Assembly: GCA_038405435.1 (NCBI GenBank)
Contig: JBBYHZ010000001.1
Reading direction: 5' to 3' (one strand)
Source: Dryocola clanedunensis_A
GTDB taxonomy: Bacteria > Pseudomonadota > Gammaproteobacteria > Enterobacterales > Enterobacteriaceae
Length of the DNA stretch: 64,000 nt
Both the position numbers and the translations under genes were made by a program. The notes beneath the pieces were generated by a model. That model searched no databases. It was not told the origin of the DNA and saw only the letters and a program-made list of their open reading frames with translations. The first letter of the stretch is position 1. The number at the start of each line of letters is the position of its first letter. Below, piece by piece: positions 36,733 through 45,794 of this stretch.

Positions 36733-37241
36733 TATTTTTCCTCTTCGTACAGCGGAGATGCGGGCAGAAACAGCTCCGTCAGCAGCAGCGGCTTGTCGGA
36801 CAGCCTCAGGCGGGAACGACGCCCCCACAGCTCCGCGCTGCGGCCAATCTGAATAAAATCACGTGTCAGGGTTGAAGCACTAAAAAGATAGCGCCCAAGC
36901 GGCGTGTTGCCCAGCCTCTGCAACGCCAGCTCGGGGCCAGCCAGCGTAGACTCTGGCACCACGGTACGCCCGACCAGCCAGGGAACACCGTCGCCGCACA
37001 GCACTATTTCACGCAGCCAGTAGCGCTGCGCAGGGGGAAGCAGCCCGGCTTCGGGCAGCTGTTCATCCGCGGTAACAAAGGCTTCGCGGATAATCTCTAC
37101 CGTCACTTTTGCGCAGTGCTGCTCAAAGCGTTTAGTCATTGAGTCTTCAAGCAGCAGCCAGTCGAGAAAGCTGGCGCTTAGCCCGTCCGGGATCTCAGCG
37201 AAGAAGCTCAGGGCGCGCAATCGCGAAAGCGCCTCAGACAT
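36732..37241 (-). CDS. ubiC: Chorismate pyruvate-lyase UbiC
   Basis: A soluble lyase that converts chorismate to 4-hydroxybenzoate plus pyruvate, the committed step of ubiquinone synthesis. The ATG at 37241 gives 169 residues (MSEALSRLRAL), close to 165 in E. coli; a longer upstream frame is unrelated. Landmarks are LLEDSMTKRFE, RYWLREIVLCGDG, GRTVVPESTL, PLGRYLFSASTLTRDFI and RRSRLRL, which hold the Arg and Glu residues of the active site. Translationally coupled to ubiA. Confidence 0.96.
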   Translation of the reverse strand: MSEALSRLRALSFFAEIPDGLSASFLDWLLLEDSMTKRFEQHCAKVTVEIIREAFVTADEQLPEAGLLPPAQRYWLREIVLCGDGVPWLVGRTVVPESTLAGPELALQRLGNTPLGRYLFSASTLTRDFIQIGRSAELWGRRSRLRLSDKPLLLTELFLPASPLYEEEK

Positions 37242-37343
37242 GGGGGATTCTCCGATACATAACCTGCGGGCATTGTAACGCAGAACGGAGGATGCGTGGC
37301 AGGCAATCGCTTTACAACGGTGCAACATGGCGGGAGGGCAGAT

Positions 37344-37372
37344 AAAAAAAGGGTGCGTCACGAGGACGCACC
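37344..37372 (-). terminator. Terminator after malM
   Basis: GGTGCGTC (37352-37359) pairs with GACGCACC (37365-37372). On the minus strand it is followed by seven U (complement of 37344-37350). It ends malK-lamB-malM. Confidence 0.9.
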
Positions 37373-37405
37373 AATCTTACAAGCATCAGCACTGTGGGGA
37401 GACGA

Positions 37406-38374
37406 CTACCCCTTGCCTTTTACACTGCTGATAAAAGTTTTACGGGCGGAGGTGGAACCCAGACGCTCGGCTTCATTCAGCAGTTTCAGGGCCTTATCGA
37501 TTTCCCCTTTATCCACGGCTTGCCTGATGGCCTGGTTGTAGTAGCTTTCCGTGTCGGTGAGGATTGGCTCGCTCTTCGCGGCTGGTGCCGGAGCGGACGT
37601 TGCAGCAGGAGCGGAAGCCGCCACCGCACCGGTTGCCGCTACAGGTGCAGCGTAAACAGGTGCCGCGGTGTTACCCACGGTGACCGGGCCCGGGCCTGAT
37701 GATCCAAACAGCGGGCCGACCAGCACGCTGGAGCTGGAAGATGTTTTCACTTTCAGCTTCAGCGTACCGTCTGTGGTATGGCGCGCAACCGGATCTGGAA
37801 TATCCGGCACGGCGTTACCGGTTCCCTTGGCGTAAGCCTTGGCGGGATCCAGCAGCTTAGTGGTTTGCTGCAGATCTTTATCCGTGGTGAAGACCAGAAC
37901 GTAAATTTTTTGCTGCCCCAGCGCAGGGGTCAGGCGCATCAGTCCTTCCAGACGGTCCGCGCTCATTACGCCCGGCTCCTGGTAGGTGAAATATTCGCTC
38001 GGGAAGTAGGCAGAAGGCGTCATATTCTGATCAAGGATCAGCACGTTCGGTGCAAAGACGCTGGTTTGTTTGTTTACTTCGCTGGTCAGCGTAATGTACA
38101 GCTCACCGATGTTGGCCGGCACGCTGTAGGCCGCAACCGGGCCGGAAATACCGGCAACGTTCAGACTCTGCCCGCCGGTAGCAAGCGTGGTGGTCTGGGT
38201 TTTAGACTGGTCGACGGGGGTCCAGGTCAGCTGCTGTAGCGCAGCGGCCGGAATAGCCGGTGCCGTGGTGGTGTTCTGCGGTACGAAGTTAACCTCGGCC
38301 AGGCTGACGCCGGGCAGGCTTGCGAGCAGCCCTGCGGATAAGCAGAGCGCGACGAGACTTTTTTTCATTTTCAT
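37406..38374 (-). CDS. malM: Maltose operon periplasmic protein MalM
   Basis: A 322-residue periplasmic protein of unclear role, third gene of malK-lamB-malM. Start at the ATG at 38374 (MKMKKSLVALCLS) gives a signal peptide ending near SLA/EVNF; the frame extends 41 codons upstream without homology. A low-complexity Ala/Pro stretch lies at about 239-280, between the two conserved parts. The C-terminus LGSTSARKTFISSVKGKG is nearly that of E. coli. An inverted repeat (GATGGACG...CGTCCATC, 38399-38432) lies between lamB and malM and may protect the upstream mRNA. Confidence 0.95.
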   Translation of the reverse strand: MKMKKSLVALCLSAGLLASLPGVSLAEVNFVPQNTTTAPAIPAAALQQLTWTPVDQSKTQTTTLATGGQSLNVAGISGPVAAYSVPANIGELYITLTSEVNKQTSVFAPNVLILDQNMTPSAYFPSEYFTYQEPGVMSADRLEGLMRLTPALGQQKIYVLVFTTDKDLQQTTKLLDPAKAYAKGTGNAVPDIPDPVARHTTDGTLKLKVKTSSSSSVLVGPLFGSSGPGPVTVGNTAAPVYAAPVAATGAVAASAPAATSAPAPAAKSEPILTDTESYYNQAIRQAVDKGEIDKALKLLNEAERLGSTSARKTFISSVKGKG

Positions 38375-38517
38375 TGTTATAACCTCGAACTGAAGACGAT
38401 GGACGTTAGCCAGGCAATAGCGCGTCCATCTGAAACGGTTTTGGCATACAAGGGTAATGCGATGAAGGAGGCAGTGGCTCCTCCCCCATCGTTTCATAAC
38501 ATCAGGTTAAAGCTGAA

Positions 38518-39867
38518 TTACCACCAGATTTCCATCTGCGCACCGAAGGAGAACTCATCGCTGTCGCCGCGGCCGAAGGACATGCCGTTGAAGCCATCGC
38601 TGGTTGCTCTGCCGAAGTTTGAGTTGGTAGATGGACGACCGCTGGTGTCGTAACCCCAGTTCTCATCCCACTTGGCGTAGGTTGCGAAGACGCGCAGTGC
38701 CGGGCGGGACCAGATGCTGTCGCCTGCCTGCCATTGCTGTGCCAGGGTAATTTTGTACTGGTTGTTGGTATCGCCAGTTTCCTGGGATTTCACGTTGTCG
38801 TAACCGACTTCCAGCAGGGTGCTCATGATTGGCGTCCACTTGAACATTGGACGAACGCCCACGGTCCACCATTTGGTGCCGTTGCCGTTATCCCAGTCGA
38901 TGTCCTGGAACATACCGACGTACATCAGGTCCCAGCGGTCGCCCAGAGAGATCGCACCGTGGTCGATAACGCGGGTCAGGTGGCCGTTGTTGTTGATGCC
39001 GTAAGCGTACAGGCTGCCGTCTTCATCGTTGCCGATGCCGATGCCGCCGCCCTGAGACAGGCCTTTACCCTGTGAGGTCATGGAGTCAGTGGCGTACTGC
39101 ACAACAAATTTGTTATAGCCTTTCAGCATGCTCTGGGTGTGTTCAGCGGTGAACATCCAGCCGTCTTTGGTCGCGCCAGGCTGCAGGTAGTAGTCGTCGT
39201 TAACGTTGGTGTGACCGTAGTCCACACCCAGCTCCAGCGTGCCGCCTGGGTTAACTTCCATCTGGCCTAAACGCACGTCAAACACGTCGTTCGCGGTGTC
39301 AGTGGTGTAATCGCGGATGTTGTCACTGCCGAAGGTAGCAGAGCCGCCCGCTTCGGTGGAGCGAGTCGCTGCCAGAGAAAGCTTACCGAAACCAAGATCC
39401 ACGTTTTCCAGACCTGCGCCCGGACCGGAGATATCCCAGTAGTAGAAGTCGATCATGTGAACGTCATGACGCTGATAGAAACGCTTACCGGCCCAGATGG
39501 TGGCGCCCGGCAGTGCGTCGATCAGGTTTTTACCCTGCACGTTGGCTTCACGGAACGCCGGGCTGGTTGCTTCCCAGTCGTTCTGCTGAGCTACGGAGTA
39601 GGCCACGTTGGTATCGAAGTAGAAGCTCTTATCGCCTTCTTTCCACACTTCCTGACCGAATTTCAATTCCGCATAGGTTTCACATTCGTTACCAAGACGG
39701 TATTTAGATTGGGCACCGGTCGCCTGGAAGCACTGCTGTGCACCGCCGCTACCGGTCCAGCCGATACCAGAACGGGCATAACCGTGGAAGTCCACCGCCA
39801 TTGCCTGAACAGACATAACGCCTGCTGCTACGGCTACCGCCAGTGGGAGTTTGCGCAGAGTAATCAT
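38518..39867 (-). CDS. lamB: Maltoporin LamB
   Basis: A trimeric 18-strand outer-membrane porin specific for maltose and maltodextrins. The ATG at 39867, behind GGAGATAG, gives 449 residues; the signal peptide ends MSVQAMA/VDFHG. The C-terminal QMEIWW ends with the aromatic residue typical of barrels. Greasy-slide residues are expected in the W and Y-rich loops, for example FYYWDISGPGAG. It lies between malK and malM, all on the minus strand, and should be MalT- and CRP-activated. Confidence 0.97.
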   Translation of the reverse strand: MITLRKLPLAVAVAAGVMSVQAMAVDFHGYARSGIGWTGSGGAQQCFQATGAQSKYRLGNECETYAELKFGQEVWKEGDKSFYFDTNVAYSVAQQNDWEATSPAFREANVQGKNLIDALPGATIWAGKRFYQRHDVHMIDFYYWDISGPGAGLENVDLGFGKLSLAATRSTEAGGSATFGSDNIRDYTTDTANDVFDVRLGQMEVNPGGTLELGVDYGHTNVNDDYYLQPGATKDGWMFTAEHTQSMLKGYNKFVVQYATDSMTSQGKGLSQGGGIGIGNDEDGSLYAYGINNNGHLTRVIDHGAISLGDRWDLMYVGMFQDIDWDNGNGTKWWTVGVRPMFKWTPIMSTLLEVGYDNVKSQETGDTNNQYKITLAQQWQAGDSIWSRPALRVFATYAKWDENWGYDTSGRPSTNSNFGRATSDGFNGMSFGRGDSDEFSFGAQMEIWW

Positions 39868-39913
39868 CGTTCTATCTCCTGAGATCATTGCTTTTCTTTT
39901 TTTATGGGAATGC

Positions 39914-41023
39914 TTAAACGCCTGGCTCTTGATGCAGCCTACGACAAGCAGTGCCGTCCTCACGGAACAGATGGCAACGCTCTGGCGGCAGGCCAATTGC
40001 GAATGTGGCACCCTCTTTTACCAACACCACGTCATTCTGGCGGTACACCAGGTTCTGACGAATGGCGGGGATTTGGATGTGAATCTGAGTCTCATGTCCT
40101 AACTGCTCTACCACCTGCACTTCACCTTCGAGGGTGACGTCGGCGATGTCGCTTGGCAGCAGGTGTTCAGGACGAATCCCCAGGGACATGTTGGTCCCCA
40201 CCTGAACCTGGCTGCTTTCTACCGGCAGCCAGACCTGCTGGCGGTTCGGTAATTCAACCTGTACCTGATCGATTGCTGTGGCAGTCACTTTTACCGGCAG
40301 GAAGTTCATCTTTGGCGAGCCGATAAAGCCCGCGACGAACCGGTCCGCCGGGTAGTGATAAAGTTCGAGCGGTTTCCCCACCTGCGCCACACGACCGGCG
40401 TCCAGCACCACAATCTTGTCGGCGAGCGTCATGGCTTCTACCTGATCGTGGGTGACGTAAATCATGGTGCGCCTCAGGCGCTTGTGCAGACGGGAGATCT
40501 CGATACGCATCTGCACGCGCAGCGCCGCATCGAGGTTGGAAAGGGGTTCATCGAGCAGGAACACCCGTGGTTCCGCCACCAGCGTACGGCCAATGGCGAC
40601 ACGCTGACGCTGCCCGCCGGAAAGCGCCTTCGGGCGACGATCCAGCAGATGAGCGAGCTGTAAGGTTTCGGAGACCTGGTTGACCCGCTGATTAATTTCG
40701 TCTTTTTTGGCACCGGCCAGCTTCAGGCCGAATGACATGTTTTCCGCCACCGACAGGTGCGGGTAGAGCGCGTAAGACTGGAAGACCATGCCGATACCGC
40801 GCTCGGCCGGAGGCACGTCGTTGACGCGCTTCTCGCCGATGAACAAATCACCGCTGGTCACGGTTTCAAGGCCGGCAATCATGCGCAGCAGGGTCGATTT
40901 GCCGCAGCCCGATGGCCCAACGAAGACCACGAACTCGCCTTCCTGGATATCCAGGTTGATGTCTTTCGAGACCACTACATCGCCCCAGGCTTTGGTGACG
41001 TTCCGCAGCTGTACGCTTGCCAT
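39914..41023 (-). CDS. malK: Maltose ABC transporter ATPase MalK
   Basis: A 369-residue cytosolic ATPase of MalFGK2. Walker A GPSGCGKST (36-44), signature LSGGQRQR (near 134-141), Walker B VFLLDEP (near 153-159) and the switch His in VTHDQVEA (near 192) are all intact. The C-terminal OB-type regulatory domain (about 240-369) binds MalT and the PTS protein EIIA-Glc, giving inducer exclusion. It is the first gene of malK-lamB-malM and diverges from malE. Confidence 0.97.
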   Translation of the reverse strand: MASVQLRNVTKAWGDVVVSKDINLDIQEGEFVVFVGPSGCGKSTLLRMIAGLETVTSGDLFIGEKRVNDVPPAERGIGMVFQSYALYPHLSVAENMSFGLKLAGAKKDEINQRVNQVSETLQLAHLLDRRPKALSGGQRQRVAIGRTLVAEPRVFLLDEPLSNLDAALRVQMRIEISRLHKRLRRTMIYVTHDQVEAMTLADKIVVLDAGRVAQVGKPLELYHYPADRFVAGFIGSPKMNFLPVKVTATAIDQVQVELPNRQQVWLPVESSQVQVGTNMSLGIRPEHLLPSDIADVTLEGEVQVVEQLGHETQIHIQIPAIRQNLVYRQNDVVLVKEGATFAIGLPPERCHLFREDGTACRRLHQEPGV

Positions 41024-41403
41024 GCCCTTCTCCCTTTATTACTACGCTCTGCCAACGGACAGATAAATCAAGATGTGTCGGACTATGAACGATTCATACA
41101 TTGTGTGAATCCTCCACCCCTGTGGTTTTCTGTGGGGGAGGAGGCGGGAGGATGAGAGAGGGGTTTCTGCAACCGGTTACAGCCGCACAAAGAGATTTTC
41201 GTGATCGGCGTTTCAAAATTCCGCGTATTTTTATGTGCGCCAGAACACATAACTGCCAGTTATGCAAAGCAGATCACAGATAACGGGGGTGGGGCGTAGA
41301 GGCAGGGAGGATGAGAAGCGCTTGCCATCTCCGCAGACTGACCACCGTAACGCTTCTACCTCGTTTGTATCTACGCGCACCACCACTCAAAAGGATGGGA
41401 CAC
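41024..41403. promoter_or_regulatory. Divergent malK / malE regulatory region (MalT, CRP)
   Basis: This 380-bp region between the two mal operons contains MalT-box-like decamers: GGGGAGGAGG at 41135-41144 (exact consensus), GGGAGGATGA at 41146-41155 and 41305-41314, and GGGGTGGAGG on the minus strand at 41111-41120. CRP-like halves such as GATCACA near 41269-41275 lie between. The spread of boxes fits the E. coli plan, where MalT and CRP activate both operons together. Confidence 0.8.
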
Positions 41404-42594
41404 ATGAAAATTAAAACCGGCGCCCGCATTCTCGCTTTGTCAGCTCTGACAACGATGATGTTTTCCGCCTCTGCACTGGCAAAAATTGAAGAAGGCAAAC
41501 TGGTCATCTGGATTAACGGCGACAAGGGCTACAACGGCCTGGCTGAAGTCGGTAAGAAATTTGAAAAGGATACCGGCATCAAAGTGACCATCGAGCATCC
41601 GGACAAGCTGGAAGAGAAGTTCCCGCAGGTTGCGGCGACGGGCGACGGTCCGGACATTATTTTCTGGGCTCATGACCGTTTTGGTGGTTACGCGCAGTCT
41701 GGCCTGCTGGCCGAAATCAGCCCGGACAAAGCCTTTCAGGACAAACTCTATCCGTTCACCTGGGACGCAGTTCGCTATAACGGCAAAATCATCGCCTATC
41801 CGGTTTCTGTAGAAGCGTTATCGCTGATTTATAACAAAGACCTGGTGCCAAACCCGCCGAAGACCTGGGAAGAGATCCCCGCGCTGGATAAAACGCTGAA
41901 GGCGAAGGGCAAGAGCGCGCTGATGTTTAACCTGCAGGAGCCGTACTTCACCTGGCCGCTTATCGCCGCCGACGGTGGCTATGCGTTCAAACTCGAAAAC
42001 GGCAAATACGACGTTAAAGATGTGGGCGTGGACAGCAAAGGCGCGAAAGAAGGCCTGAGCTTCCTGGTTGATCTGATCAAAAACAAACACATGAATGCCG
42101 ATACCGACTACTCCATCGCCGAAGCTGCCTTCAACAAAGGCGAAACCGCGATGACCATTAACGGTCCGTGGGCGTGGTCCAACATCGACAAGAGCAAAAT
42201 CAACTACGGCGTAACGCTGCTGCCAACCTTCAAAGGCAAGCCGTCTAAACCGTTCGTTGGCGTGCTGAGCGCGGGTATCAACGCCGCCAGCCCGAACAAA
42301 GAGCTGGCGAAAGAGTTCCTGGAAAACTACCTGATGACCGATCAGGGGCTGGCCGAAGTGAACAAAGACAAGCCGCTTGGCGCCGTGGCGCTGAAATCCT
42401 ACCAGGAGCAGCTGGCGAAAGATCCGCGTATCGCCGCCACCATGGATAACGCCCAGAAAGGCGAAATCATGCCTAACGTTCCGCAGATGGCTTCCTTCTG
42501 GTATGCCGTTCGTACCGCGGTAATCAACGCAGTAAGCGGTCGCCAGACCGTTGATGCTGCAATGAAAGACGCTCAGGGACGTATTACTAAGTAA
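41404..42594 (+). CDS. malE: Maltose/maltodextrin-binding protein MalE
   Basis: A 396-residue periplasmic binding protein that captures maltodextrins and docks on MalFG. The ATG at 41404 gives the signal peptide ending SASALA/KIEEGK, exactly the E. coli cleavage region. The mature protein shows LVIWINGDKGYNGL, GPDIIFWAHDRFGGYAQSG and EKGEIMPNVPQM-like segments. First gene of malEFG; a BIME follows its stop and probably limits malFG mRNA, as known in E. coli. Confidence 0.98.
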   Translation: MKIKTGARILALSALTTMMFSASALAKIEEGKLVIWINGDKGYNGLAEVGKKFEKDTGIKVTIEHPDKLEEKFPQVAATGDGPDIIFWAHDRFGGYAQSGLLAEISPDKAFQDKLYPFTWDAVRYNGKIIAYPVSVEALSLIYNKDLVPNPPKTWEEIPALDKTLKAKGKSALMFNLQEPYFTWPLIAADGGYAFKLENGKYDVKDVGVDSKGAKEGLSFLVDLIKNKHMNADTDYSIAEAAFNKGETAMTINGPWAWSNIDKSKINYGVTLLPTFKGKPSKPFVGVLSAGINAASPNKELAKEFLENYLMTDQGLAEVNKDKPLGAVALKSYQEQLAKDPRIAATMDNAQKGEIMPNVPQMASFWYAVRTAVINAVSGRQTVDAAMKDAQGRITK

Positions 42595-42598
42595 AAAA

Positions 42599-42670
42599 CT
42601 GGCGGGTGACGCAAGGCTTACCCGCCCTACGAAACCTGTAGGGTGGATAAGCGCAGCGTCATCCACCGCG
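42599..42670. repeat. BIME between malE and malF
   Basis: Two inverted REP units (CTGGCGGGTGACGC...TTACCCGCCCTAC and GTAGGGTGGATAAGC...GTCATCCACCGCG) fill the 101-bp malE-malF gap. The E. coli equivalent shields malE mRNA from 3' decay. Confidence 0.92.
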
Positions 42671-42695
42671 TTAAGTCGTTGTAGAGGAAGACCCC

Positions 42696-44243
42696 ATGGA
42701 TGCTGTTAAAAAGAAGAGCCGCTGGTGGCAAAACGATGCGCTGAAGTGGTCAGCGGTCGGCTTGTTGGGCCTGCTGGTTGGCTATCTTGTTGTCTTAATG
42801 TACGCCCAGGGGGAGTACCTGTTTGCCATCATGACGCTGATTTTAAGCTCGGTTGGCCTGTATATTTACGCTAACCGCAAGGCCTACGCCTGGCGGTACG
42901 TCTACCCTGGCCTTGCCGGCATGGGGCTGTTCGTCCTCTTCCCGCTGGTCTGCACCATCGCCATTGCCTTCACCAACTACAGCAGCACCAACCAGCTCAC
43001 CCAGGAGCGCGCGCAGGAAGTGCTGATGGACCGCCAGTACCAGGCGGGCAAAACGTTTAACTTCGGCCTCTATCCGGCGGGCGACGAGTGGCAGCTTGCC
43101 CTCACCGACGGGGAAAGCGGCAGGAATTTTATCTCTGAAAACTTTAAGTTCGGCGGCGAGCAGCACCTGAAGCTGAAAGAGGCGGATGCCCTGCCCGCGG
43201 GCGATAAAGCCAATCTGCGCGTGATTACGCAAAACCGCGCGGCGCTGACGCAGATCACCGCCGAAATGCCGGACGCCAGCACGCTGACCATGAGCTCCCT
43301 GCGCCAGTTCTCCGGCACCCGCCCTCTCTACACGCAGGCCGATAACGGCGAGCTGACCAATAACCAGAGCGGCGTGAAGTACCGTCCGAATAACGACATC
43401 GGCTACTACCAGTCCGTTAACGCCGACGGCAGCTGGGGCAACGACCAGTTAAGCCCGGGCTATACCGTCACCATCGGCTGGAAAAACTTCCTGCGCGTCT
43501 TCCACGACGAGGGCATTCAGAAGCCGTTCCTCGCCATCTTCGTGTGGACCGTTGTCTTCTCGCTGTTAACCGTACTCCTCACCGTTGCGGTGGGCATGGT
43601 GCTGGCCTGCCTGGTGCAGTGGGAATCTCTGAAGGGGAAAGCGATTTATCGCGTGCTGCTGATTCTGCCTTACGCGGTGCCCTCGTTTATCTCAATCCTG
43701 ATCTTCAAGGGGCTGTTTAACCAGAGCTTTGGTGAGATTAACATGATGCTCAGCTCACTGTTCGGCATCAAACCGGCCTGGTTCAGCGACCCGACCACCT
43801 CGCGCGCCATGCTGATTATCGTGAATACCTGGCTGGGCTACCCGTACATGATGATCCTGTGCATGGGCCTGCTGAAAGCGATTCCGGACGACCTGTATGA
43901 AGCCTCGGCGATGGACGGCGCAGGGCCGTTCCAGAACTTCTTCAAAATCACGCTGCCGCTGCTGATTAAGCCGCTGACGCCGCTGATGATTGCCAGCTTC
44001 GCCTTTAACTTTAACAACTTCGTGCTGATCCAGCTGTTGACCAACGGCGGCCCGGACCGCCTCGGCACCACGACCCCCGCGGGCTACACGGATCTGCTGG
44101 TGAGCTACACCTACCGCATCGCCTTCGAAGGCGGCGGCGGACAGGACTTCGGCTTAGCGGCGGCTATCGCCACGCTTATCTTCCTGCTGGTTGGCGCGCT
44201 TGCGATTGTTAACCTGAAAGCCACCCGCATGAAGTTTGATTAA
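42696..44243 (+). CDS. malF: Maltose ABC transporter permease MalF
   Basis: A 515-residue inner-membrane permease. Eight hydrophobic segments are visible, three before the long periplasmic P2 loop (about 95-275). The EAA-type contact loop for MalK is EASAMDGAGPFQNFFKITLPLL (about 402-423). The C-terminal half is typical of binding-protein-dependent permeases. It follows malE after a BIME and precedes malG by 12 bases, so it is the middle gene of malEFG. Confidence 0.97.
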   Translation: MDAVKKKSRWWQNDALKWSAVGLLGLLVGYLVVLMYAQGEYLFAIMTLILSSVGLYIYANRKAYAWRYVYPGLAGMGLFVLFPLVCTIAIAFTNYSSTNQLTQERAQEVLMDRQYQAGKTFNFGLYPAGDEWQLALTDGESGRNFISENFKFGGEQHLKLKEADALPAGDKANLRVITQNRAALTQITAEMPDASTLTMSSLRQFSGTRPLYTQADNGELTNNQSGVKYRPNNDIGYYQSVNADGSWGNDQLSPGYTVTIGWKNFLRVFHDEGIQKPFLAIFVWTVVFSLLTVLLTVAVGMVLACLVQWESLKGKAIYRVLLILPYAVPSFISILIFKGLFNQSFGEINMMLSSLFGIKPAWFSDPTTSRAMLIIVNTWLGYPYMMILCMGLLKAIPDDLYEASAMDGAGPFQNFFKITLPLLIKPLTPLMIASFAFNFNNFVLIQLLTNGGPDRLGTTTPAGYTDLLVSYTYRIAFEGGGGQDFGLAAAIATLIFLLVGALAIVNLKATRMKFD

Positions 44244-44255
44244 GGAGCGACACTC

Positions 44256-45146
44256 ATGGCCATGGTTCAACCCAAATCACAAAAGCTGCGTATGATCACC
44301 ACGCATCTGTTTTTACTGCTGTTTATCGCGGCGATTATGTTCCCGCTGCTGATGGTAATTGCGATTTCCCTGCGCCCCGGCAACTTTGCCACCGGCAGCC
44401 TGATCCCGGATCAGATCTCCTGGGAGCACTGGAAGCTGGCGCTGGGCTTCAGCGTCGAGCACGCTGACGGACGCGTCACGCCGCCGCCGTTCCCGGTGCT
44501 GCTGTGGCTGTGGAACTCCATTAAAATTGCGGGGATCACGGCGATTGGTATCGTCGCCCTCTCCACCACCTGCGCCTACGCTTTTGCCCGCATGCGCTTC
44601 CCGGGCAAGGCCACGCTGCTGAAAGGGATGTTGATTTTCCAGATGTTCCCGGCGGTGCTGTCGCTGGTAGCGCTGTACGCGTTGTTCGACCGCCTGGGCC
44701 AGTACATTCCGTTTATCGGGCTGAATACGCACGGTGGGGTGATCTTCGCCTATCTTGGCGGTATCGCGCTGCACGTGTGGACGATTAAAGGCTACTTCGA
44801 AACGATTGACGGCTCGCTTGAAGAAGCGGCCTCGCTGGATGGCGCAACGCCGTGGCAGGCCTTCCGCCTGGTGCTGCTGCCGCTCTCCGTGCCGATTCTG
44901 GCGGTGGTGTTCATCCTGTCGTTTATCGCGGCGATTACCGAAGTGCCGGTCGCGTCGCTGCTGCTGCGCGACGTGAACAGCTACACCCTGGCGGTGGGCA
45001 TGCAGCAGTATCTCAACCCGCAAAACTACCTGTGGGGCGACTTTGCCGCGGCGGCCGTGCTGTCCGCAATCCCGATTACCGTAGTGTTCTTACTGGCGCA
45101 GCGCTGGCTGGTGAGCGGCCTGACGGCGGGCGGTGTGAAAGGTTAA
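44256..45146 (+). CDS. malG: Maltose ABC transporter permease MalG
   Basis: A 296-residue permease, partner of MalF, with six membrane segments and the MalK contact loop EEAASLDGATPWQAFRLVLLPLS (about 188-210). The C-terminus GLTAGGVKG, conserved in the family, enters the MalFGK2 channel. Start at the ATG at 44256 (MAMVQPKSQK), 12 bases after malF. A rho-independent terminator ends the operon 70 bases on. In E. coli xylE lies between malG and psiE; here psiE follows directly. Confidence 0.97.
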   Translation: MAMVQPKSQKLRMITTHLFLLLFIAAIMFPLLMVIAISLRPGNFATGSLIPDQISWEHWKLALGFSVEHADGRVTPPPFPVLLWLWNSIKIAGITAIGIVALSTTCAYAFARMRFPGKATLLKGMLIFQMFPAVLSLVALYALFDRLGQYIPFIGLNTHGGVIFAYLGGIALHVWTIKGYFETIDGSLEEAASLDGATPWQAFRLVLLPLSVPILAVVFILSFIAAITEVPVASLLLRDVNSYTLAVGMQQYLNPQNYLWGDFAAAAVLSAIPITVVFLLAQRWLVSGLTAGGVKG

Positions 45147-45218
45147 TTTTTCCTGTAAGTCAAAGCTGTACATTGCTTTAAAGCCACTGCAATCCTCATT
45201 AGTCCTCGTATCATTTCT

Positions 45219-45244
45219 GGCGGCCTTCGGGCCGCCCTTTTTTA
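45219..45244 (+). terminator. Terminator of malEFG
   Basis: GGCGGCC (45219-45225) pairs with GGCCGCC (45230-45236) around a TTCG tetraloop, then a T-run at 45238-45243. It overlaps the psiE stop at 45242-45244 on the other strand. Confidence 0.93.
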
Positions 45245-45649
45245 TTCCCGCTTCAGCCGGCTGCTGTTGCACAGCCACAGCGTGATCACCAGCAGCAGGA
45301 TCGCCCCGGAGTAAATCAGCACGTCGACGGGGGATTTATGGTCGATGATGATCAGCCGCACGATGGCGGTAATGCCGATATAGACGAAGTAGCGCAGCGG
45401 GAAATGATAGCCGGTCTGGAAGTACTTAATAATCAGGGCGATAAATTCGAAATAGAGGAAATAGACCACCAGCCCTTCAATCAGCAGATATTTGCTCGCC
45501 TGCTCCGTGGGGGCAAACAGCACCTTCGCCAGGTGGTAGGTCTCTTTGCCGAGGAAGATAATCAGGATCACGCCCAGGGCCAGCAGGCCAAGGTTGAGTA
45601 CCGTCTGCATGACGGTAGAGATCCATTCAACGCGGGGTGTGGCAGGCAT
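45242..45649 (-). CDS. psiE: Phosphate-starvation-inducible protein PsiE
   Basis: A 135-residue inner-membrane protein with four hydrophobic segments and the family stretch LFIEGL-type LLIEGLVVYFLYFEFIALIIKYF. Its role is unknown; in E. coli it responds to phosphate limitation through PhoB and to CRP. Its neighbours malG and yjbH match the E. coli order with xylE removed. It converges with malG, and its stop lies in the malG terminator T-run. Confidence 0.95.
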   Translation of the reverse strand: MPATPRVEWISTVMQTVLNLGLLALGVILIIFLGKETYHLAKVLFAPTEQASKYLLIEGLVVYFLYFEFIALIIKYFQTGYHFPLRYFVYIGITAIVRLIIIDHKSPVDVLIYSGAILLLVITLWLCNSSRLKRE

Positions 45650-45758
45650 AGCAGTCCCTCAAGAAGGTAGTCCAGAAGGAGTGTTATACGTTAAAAGTGT
45701 GATCTGGATCGAGATTTTTTGCTTATAGCGTCAATGGACCCTCACCGTGAAAGATGTT

Positions 45759-45790
45759 GTAGGCCGGATAAGCGCAGCGTCATCCGGCAC
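45759..45790. repeat. REP element between yjbH and psiE
   Basis: GTAGGCCGGATAAGCGC...GTCATCCGGCAC, a REP palindrome 5 bases beyond the yjbH stop. Confidence 0.85.
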
Positions 45791-45794
45791 TCCG

